From NCBI RefSeq assembly GCF_910596095.1, contig NC_056539.1:13650501-13714500 (forward strand): 64,000 bases of DNA, written 5' to 3'. The notes below the pieces were generated by a model that saw nothing but the letters and a program-made list of their open reading frames with translations, was not told where the DNA came from and ran no database searches. Below are positions 57,191 through 64,000 of this stretch, in pieces. Position 1 is the first letter of the stretch, and every line of letters starts with the position of its first letter. This DNA comes from Thunnus maccoyii (lineage: Eukaryota; Chordata; Actinopteri; Scombriformes; Scombridae). The position numbers and the translations under genes were made by a program.

Positions 57191-58636
57191 ATCCAATGTC
57201 CAGAGGCACCTAGATGCAATTATGTATTTACTTATATATTTACAGCTTGTTTCTGCTGCCCCCAAACATACAAAAAAAAATCAATTCACATTTCTATAAA
57301 GTAATGGCTTTTTGCCGTTTGGAGTCCATAATGAATGTTTAATAATGACAGGACTGTTATAACAATGCTAGTGCTATATTTGGCACCTGGTGCCTGAGAG
57401 TTAGTAGTGTCACTGCTGCAGAACAGCGTTGAGTTGGAAAATGATATGAAGAAAGAGGAAGAGTGTTTTCTGTTCTCTCACAGGCTGTGTCAGGATTGGA
57501 TTTACTTATTTTGCAGTTAAAGCGTTAATAATGTAACATGAGCACAAGTGACACAAGGCCCAGCTTCACTCACTGATAAATGTTAATAAAACGTGAATTC
57601 TGCTGCCTATGTCCAACTCTTTAATTTCTAATTGCTCACATGTTGTAGGTAAAGCATTTAGGTTGATGCTGAAAACACCTTCAGTCAGCGTGTTTAAGAT
57701 GTGGAAAGATAAGTAAATACATGCAAGTGTGGGCACCACAGGCAGTGTGAGGCATTTGGCTTGTTTAACCTGTCTTGATGACATTTTGACAGGAGGTGTG
57801 TTTGACTGTCTCTATTAGCAGAAAAGGGCGAACCAACAGAAAACAACAAACTGGGGAAATTTGAGATTCATTACATTTTCCAAAAGGGAAAAAAAAGACA
57901 TTTCAAAAAAGCAAATCAAAAGGTTATGACAGGGAAACTTACTGAAGCATTTATCAAGCTTAATAAAAACACTCCATATGGACAAGGGGCAGGTCAAATG
58001 AATATGGCTGTAAAAATCAATCTCACCAATTACTGTCTGTCTCGCTTGCCAGTGAGTCACGCTTGGCTTGGCAGATGCAGAGAGAGGGAGAAGACTGACA
58101 ACTTCATGTTTAGGTAATTATCACCACTTCTGGCATGAACTGAGGGGCCTCTTAACTGCCTCATTGTTGTTGTTAAACAGTTTGCTCTGTTGATTGATGA
58201 TGAAAAGGGAACATGCACCCACACCTCTCCTGGGACTGTGACATAATGTGTGTTCATCCCCCTGTGACCCTGCCAGCTGGGCAGGCTAAACACAACACAC
58301 ACAGGCTAGATTGTATGGACTACCACAGGGGGCTGGCTATCAATACATTATTCATATCCATCTGATGGGGACACACTCCGAGTCGAGGCACACACACACA
58401 CACACATTTGAATGCAGCCACTTTATCATATCACTGGCAGGGCTGGGAAGTCATACATCCCCGTAGATGCTGTGGTCTTTTCCTGCACTGTCATCAGATT
58501 CCTCGGCTCTCCCCTGAGTGTTACCTCCTCATTCATATTCATGTAGAGTCAGATCTCTGCCAAAGGGCTCCTCTGCAGGGCGGGGGGTGTGCGGCAGGAC
58601 CCGAAGGCAAGGAAAACACACTCAAAAAATCAAAAC

Positions 58637-58677
<41 letters not shown>

Positions 58678-59840
58678 CATCACAGGCGATCTCAGCATGG
58701 AGCATACTGTACTTCATTTCTTAGCGGGAAAGTATGACAAATGTGTGTGATTTTTGAGGGGCGGTATTTAAAAAAAACATTTTTTTTAAAAGCAAACACA
58801 TATTCACAGAAGAACAAAAAACACTCCAAATTGACCATTTCATATACTACAGAATCACTTCAACATTTTTTTGTTTTTTCATGCTCACGTTGCAGCTCGG
58901 TGGGCAGCTAATCAGCACTCATTAGGAACAGATAAATACATACAGATATCCATCAGCACTGGCTCTCCTTAACAGGCTATCGCTAGCCCCCCTGCTGCTG
59001 CTGTGTGCTGGAGGGATTATCTAACGAGAAGACAGCAGCTCTCACTCCCGGGGTCCTCTAGCCTGCCGCCATCTGACAGGCAGGAAGGTCCGACTCTTTA
59101 CATGGCCAGTTGGGCCCAGCAAGACTTCCTTTTATTCTCTCTCATGATTTCCGCTACCTCTCCCTCCTTCATTCCCTGTGTCTGATGGTTGAGGAGGTGC
59201 TCATTCGTAGCTATATAGTTTTTTTTTTTCATTTGAGTACTAAGAATGATACTAATGTTACTTTGGCCAGTCAAATTGTTCACCTGAAGTGTTCTTCATT
59301 CGACCCTGATTGGTGGGATCTGTGTGAGCAGGTATCCAGGTTAAGTGGCCAACCGTGGCGTCCCTGCAGACAGCGCAATGCCTTCAGGCCATCTCACACA
59401 GTAATTTCTTAAGCACTTATTTCCACACTGGCTGCGTTCTCTGTGGAGGCCTCCACCACACTGTAATTAGAGCCAAATGGCTGGGAGCAGAGCTGCTGAT
59501 CTGCAGGTAACCCAATAAAATATGATATCAACTTTGCTGCCCATTGTTACCACATAATAATTAAGGCTGATGCAATTTGTCTGAGGTAAATTTACAGTTA
59601 CACAGAATCTACATTCTAAAATTATTAAGTCGTTCCCTATTTGCCAATTCTGCAAATGTATGAAGGTTTATTTCAACAGTTCACAACTCTATATAAAAAA
59701 AAACAGAAAAAAGAAAAAACATTTGCAAAAACGTGTTGCAAAATGTTTCCTTAATATTAACCCACATTAAATGTTCTGCGTATTGTCTGTTTTAGATTGA
59801 TTCAGTAAAATATAAGAGGTTATGATACATTTTTGACTAT
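57191..59840. other. Gene desert segment
   Basis: No exon supported. It has CA microsatellites at 58389-58406 and 58639-58673. The block 58120-58360 is complex and includes GGTAATTATCACC and CATTATTCATATCC, homeodomain- and POU-like motifs, and could be a conserved element. Confidence 0.4.
58639..58673 (+). repeat. (CA)n microsatellite
   Basis: A pure CA run of about 34 bp. Confidence 0.95.
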
Positions 59841-59844
59841 TTAA

Positions 59845-60309
59845 AGGACAGGTTCACATTTTTTCAAGTTTGTCTTAAAACAATATGCAGGTGCCCGAAT
59901 GAACATGATATAGGTTTTTCCTCCTGTTCATACTGACCATTAGCAGATCCCTTACTAAGATCTTAACAAAATCAACAAAATCCCCATCCCTTGTTTTGTG
60001 CAAAAATGCATTCAAAAGTTTAGTTATGAAGTTTATTTATAAGTTAATATGAAGCTTTAGTCATCCAAATTAGTCAAACCAAAAAGATATCTTTCAATGT
60101 TACAGCCTTTTTAGTGTCAAATTCCATATCTATGTTACTCCTTCCACCACACCCCACCAGGGACACAGAAACAGGGAATTTTATACCAAAAAGACTAACT
60201 TTGGAAGATATTCACTTGATTTCACCAACTCAGACTACTGAAGCCTCATCTTCTCTTGAGATAAACTTTTAAATACATTTTTGCACAAAATGAGGACTGT
60301 GGATTTTGA
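59845..60309. mobile_element. Palindromic piggyBac-like element, right-truncated copy
   Basis: TTAA (59841-59844) precedes AGGACAGGTTCACATTTTTT. The following anchors (TTCATACTGACCATTAGCAG, AAGTTTATTTATAAG, GAGGACTGTGGATTTTGAC) match the element at 17586-18216. The right inverted repeat and its TTAA are missing. Confidence 0.7.
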
Positions 60310-60359
60310 CTATTGGCCACCTTCTTGCCAAAACATTTGTGGGGGGGTTTTTTTGTTTT

Positions 60360-60555
60360 GTTTTTTGGGGGGGTTTTGCATTTTGTATTTTGCCCTTATT
60401 GGATAGGTCAACGTAGAAATATAGACAGGAAATGGTGAGGCAGAGGGAGGGTGGGGTTTGACATACAACTGAGATCCCTGAGCAGAATTGAACCAGGGAT
60501 GTTGCAATCACAGTATATACAGTTGTATAACCACCAGATCACCAAACATCTCCCA
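60360..60555 (-). mobile_element. tRNA-derived SINE relic
   Basis: On the minus strand a Pol III B box (GGTTCAATTC, plus 60485-60494) lies about 35 nt downstream of an A-box-like GGTGATCTGGTGGTTATA (plus 60526-60543). The body includes CTGTCTATATTTC and CCAATAAGGGC. This is a tRNA-like head without a functional cloverleaf, hence a SINE and not a tRNA gene. Confidence 0.6.
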
Positions 60556-62340
60556 GAAGTTAGTGTCTAAGTGGTCATGTCAGGGTGATGTCCATGTAGG
60601 CAGCAGCCACTCAGTGGGTTAATGCTGGATGTGGCTCTGTGGCCAGCCAAAGCCTTTTTAAGAGGGCTTTTTGCAGAACAAGGCATAAAACCAGATTATA
60701 AAACAACAGTGAAACAATCCCTTATGCTCATTTCATAAAACACTGTATAATAAAGCTTATGGGGGAAGAGTTCGACTTAACAGGTCCAGTGTGCTTTGCT
60801 CTCACTGAGATGCAGGCCTACATGCAGCTGGTGAGGGAAGGGATAATAATGGATAAATAGAAGTTGAACTGTCAGTAACCACTGCTGTTCACTTATCAGA
60901 TATTTTTGTTAGATATTAGTTTCTCCCATCATAACCTTCCAGATGTGTTTGAAACAGTGCTTCAGTTCAGCAGCTATTATTCTGATGAGAGGCTCGGTGA
61001 AGCTCTCAAGTACTAAAGAGGAGAAGACCGCAACTCGACAGTGACTTAAGCTCAACAGATGAGCTTCAATTCTCTAAATGTTTGAATCCAGATGACCCAC
61101 AGATGCTTTAAAGCAGGGCTGAGCAGATTTAACAACAATAGACAGATGTTGAGAGGTAGCTAGTATAGGGGGGAGCGGTTATCACACCGGCTGAGGTTTT
61201 TTTTCCTCCCCGTCTCTTTAATCGAGAAAAAGACTTAGAGCTGTTTCTAAGTGCTTCCAAATCAGATAAAACAGACAGAGAAAATCAACTTCTCCATGTA
61301 AGTGTGCGCTGCTTTGTGAGGCTGATATGGACCAGAGAGGATTACTCCTGGATGGGAGGAAGGCTTTGGAAGGACTATGAAGATGGGAATATAGACTTTC
61401 CTACTTTATAGGATCATGACAGTCAAATAGTGGATGGAAGCCATTTGTGTGCACCATGCAAAGACTCTTATAGGGGAATACTGCTGTATTTGATTGTTTA
61501 ATACTTGACTTTTCAGTCTCTCACCAGTTTAGTTTGTCATAGTAGCCATTTCACACGCGTTTGTATTACTAGCTTGGGGGAATACTTTGAAGATGATTGG
61601 ACTTCCACCTTGAAGGAAAAAAACTCAAACCTAAAAGAAAAAAAATAGTTTTAAACAGTGTAAATTTTATTTCTGGGCCTATTGCTCAGTTGTGATTTTT
61701 TTCTAGCTGTTGTGAGTTATCGTTTTACAGATTATTATTTAACATATTGGAACTTAGCAGATACGTTCGATAAAAACTTTGCGTCATTGTGTTGATAAAA
61801 ACATAGTTGTGTCAGCGTTACATTTCCCTTTAACAGCAAATTTCCCTTTGCTGTTGCAAATTAGTGTTTCTCCAATTGCAACTCTGTCTCCTAGAAAAAA
61901 TGCTACTGACAACATGGTACTGTAATATATGCCATAGGCAACAGTCTGTGTTGATAGCAAATAGGATTTCTACTGTAGAATATAAGTGAATCCTGGTGTT
62001 GGTCTCCCTGTTGAAGATTAATGTCTATTCTAGATATATGCCTTTATCAGTCAAATAGATTACAACTACAAATAGTTTCTTGTAAGGACACCACTTCCCC
62101 CACTGATAGAAGCCTCAATAGACCACAATGCAATGCAGCTACAAGCTATCATTTCACATTAGCATGTAGCAAACACCACTTATAAAGTAAAAACATTTAA
62201 ATTAAAATCCATTTTTACATCCGTAGAGTCTGGTTGTTCTTTTCTGAACACAATAAGCGACATTAAAAGTGAGGCAGCCTGTCTGTGTGATGACTCTGGG
62301 GCTCTACTGTAGGTTACTGATAGTCCCAGCCCTTTCCCTG
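60556..62340. other. Gene desert segment
   Basis: No exon, repeat family or clear motif cluster recognised. Confidence 0.45.
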
Positions 62341-62620
62341 GGTGATAGTTAATTACCCTGGATAAATCCATTGGCAATTTGTCAGGCTGTTCCAGTATGC
62401 CCCCCACCCTCCCACTCACCAAACCCAACCACTTCCCTCTTCTCTTCTTCCTCGCTCTAAGCTCATGTAATGAATCACTAATCACTCGGTCCCTGACGAG
62501 CATCCCCAGCCTATTATCTCTTAATTACCCCATTCAAGGGGGCATCAGCGCAGGCCAGCAGGGGGCGTGCTGTGAAACAAATATAACAAATATGATGCCA
62601 GTGAGTCAAATCAGCCTGCT
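62341..62620. promoter_or_regulatory. Candidate conserved non-coding element with two TTAATTACCC sites
   Basis: The decamer TTAATTACCC occurs at 62349-62358 and again at 62521-62530. Between them is repeat-free complex sequence, and a CTCF core follows immediately. Homeodomain-type sites beside an architectural site suggest a regulatory block; conservation was not tested. Confidence 0.35.
62555..62570 (+). promoter_or_regulatory. CTCF core motif
   Basis: CCAGCAGGGGGCGTGC fits the vertebrate CTCF core consensus (CCASYAGRKGGCRS) at every constrained position. It is the best such match I found in the window. Orientation is forward on the plus strand. Occupancy is not shown by sequence. Confidence 0.6.
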
Positions 62621-64000
62621 CTCCGTGATGTGTATTAAATTTCAAATGCCTGAAGTTAGTTGTGTGTGGACGAGACTATGTATTTACCGTCAGGTGGTGA
62701 GTTATGTATGTCGCTGTTCTTCTGTTCGTACCTTAGAGAGCAAAGCAAGACACTGAAAGCCCCCCGGCTGTGGTGGTTTATGTACATAGGGCCAGAACGA
62801 ACTGGCTTGTTCTCAATCTCTGCTCGGCTCTCTGACCGCCGGGCTCCAAATGGTCCTCTTGTGGAGCATTTGGGCTGTGGCAGAAAATGGAGCCTCTAAC
62901 TCAGAGTCATTTGCAGATGCGACACTTGGGATTTGAAGCGAGTTGCCACAGAGCAAAGATAGAAATTGGAATTGGCAGCAGACATGAAATGGGGTCAGGG
63001 GATTTGCCCCTCACATACACACACACACACACACATACAGAACATGCGAGTTATAGGGTCCCCTGATTTACAAGGGAGGTCTGTTCCAACAATGGTGTCA
63101 CAGATGAACTGTAGCTTGCAGAGTGTCTGAAACAGACGTAGAATAAAAAGCCTAATTTGTAGCTGTCATTCAGTGTCTTTTGAGGAATTCCCAAACATGA
63201 AATTAAGTAGATTCTTGCTGACCTGGGTTTTCTTGGAAGTAAAATGCTTCATGGTTTGGACACAGGTCAGGGTCACCCAGTTGGCGTGATGGAGCAGATT
63301 TTCTAAGCGGTGTGTGAGGCGGGAAAGAGAAATTCCCATACTCCCATTTTCCCAGTCTGAGAAAAGACCAAAGAATAGGTTCAAGATCACACAGTTTTCG
63401 CTTGTTTACATCAAGCGAGTAAACCAAGAACAATTTTTTTTATAGCGTCCAAAACTGACAGGTGCCCCCTGCCAAGTCCTCTTAATAGTTAAGGTTTTTG
63501 AATTTAATCTCACTAATTTCGACATATCCCTCTAAGGATCTTAAAGCTTAACTTAAGAAAAGAAAAAAGACCCTGAACGGCCCTTTTTTGGAATCCTGGT
63601 GTCCGTTTTTTGTCAATCCTTTAGTGAAAGCCTGTCAAAAATGGTTAGCTTCTCCAGTGAAACTACTTCTTTGCATCTTAGCTCCCAGTCTTGCCCTGTG
63701 TCTGCACAATTTCTTTCTATCCTCTTGTTTCTCTCCTTTTGTTTAGATAAAGCGAGGGATTAGGAAAGATTTGCCCCCATAAAGTAGTGGTTTGATGGGC
63801 TTTTATCCCACCATGTTGCTAAAGCTGTGTAGCCCCTGGATTAGGCCCTGACAATAGGAACCCTTGTGCTGGGCCGCAGCCTGAGGGGCACAACCAAAGA
63901 CCGGCTCTGAGAAAGAGGGAGGAAACAAACCTGCCAACCTCGATATGTCAAGTCTGCCAGAGAAACCGTTCAGAGGAGCGACCCTGGCTGCAGCATGGTG
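62621..64000. other. Gene desert segment to window edge
   Basis: No exon supported and no homeobox seen. A CA microsatellite lies at 63017-63036. The rest is unique, moderately AT-rich sequence. Confidence 0.45.

Noticed and set aside
60480-60545. tRNA gene
   Set aside because: Only the A and B boxes are recognisable; no acceptor stem or anticodon arm pairs, so it is a SINE head.
33006-64000. dmbx1 coding exons
   Set aside because: No paired-type homeodomain or OAR-like peptide was seen in any frame; dmbx1 is only proposed to lie outside the window.

Overview
The window is nuclear genomic DNA from a bony fish, most likely a percomorph teleost. Its split genes have GT-AG introns of about 90 bp to 2 kb, their proteins are clearly vertebrate, and the interspersed repeats (long palindromic elements, hAT-like MITEs, a tRNA-derived SINE, CA/GT microsatellites) are of the kinds found in perch-like fish. 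There is no bacterial, viral or organellar gene, no rRNA and no CRISPR array.

Layout. (1) 1-9.7 kb has no coding exon I can support. A promoter-like block at 9.76-10.05 kb carries what looks like a minus-strand untranslated first exon with a perfect splice donor, so 1-9.7 kb may be the first intron of a gene whose coding part lies left of the window. (2) 14.3-20.3 kb is mob3c (plus strand, three coding exons, 216 aa). (3) 20.6-26.5 kb or beyond is mknk1 (plus strand, thirteen coding exons, 462 aa), an eIF4E kinase with a very long GT microsatellite just after its stop. (4) 29.1-31.0 kb is tmem275 (plus strand, single coding exon, two membrane helices). (5) 31.9-33.0 kb is an unrecognised minus-strand gene, modelled as two exons and 200 aa, tail-to-tail with tmem275. 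(6) 33-64 kb is a gene desert of about 31 kb with dispersed transposon relics, several single-copy-looking blocks that resemble conserved non-coding elements, and a strong CTCF core motif near 62.56 kb.

mob3c, mknk1 and tmem275 lie side by side in the same orientation, as their orthologues do on human chromosome 1p33, so this is an ancient synteny block. In mammals the next gene after TMEM275 is the brain homeobox gene DMBX1. No homeobox exon is visible here, so the desert may be the regulatory domain of a dmbx1 gene beyond the right edge; that is inference. The genes are not a pathway operon: mob3c encodes a MOB-family kinase adaptor, mknk1 a MAPK-activated translation kinase, and tmem275 a small membrane protein of unknown role.
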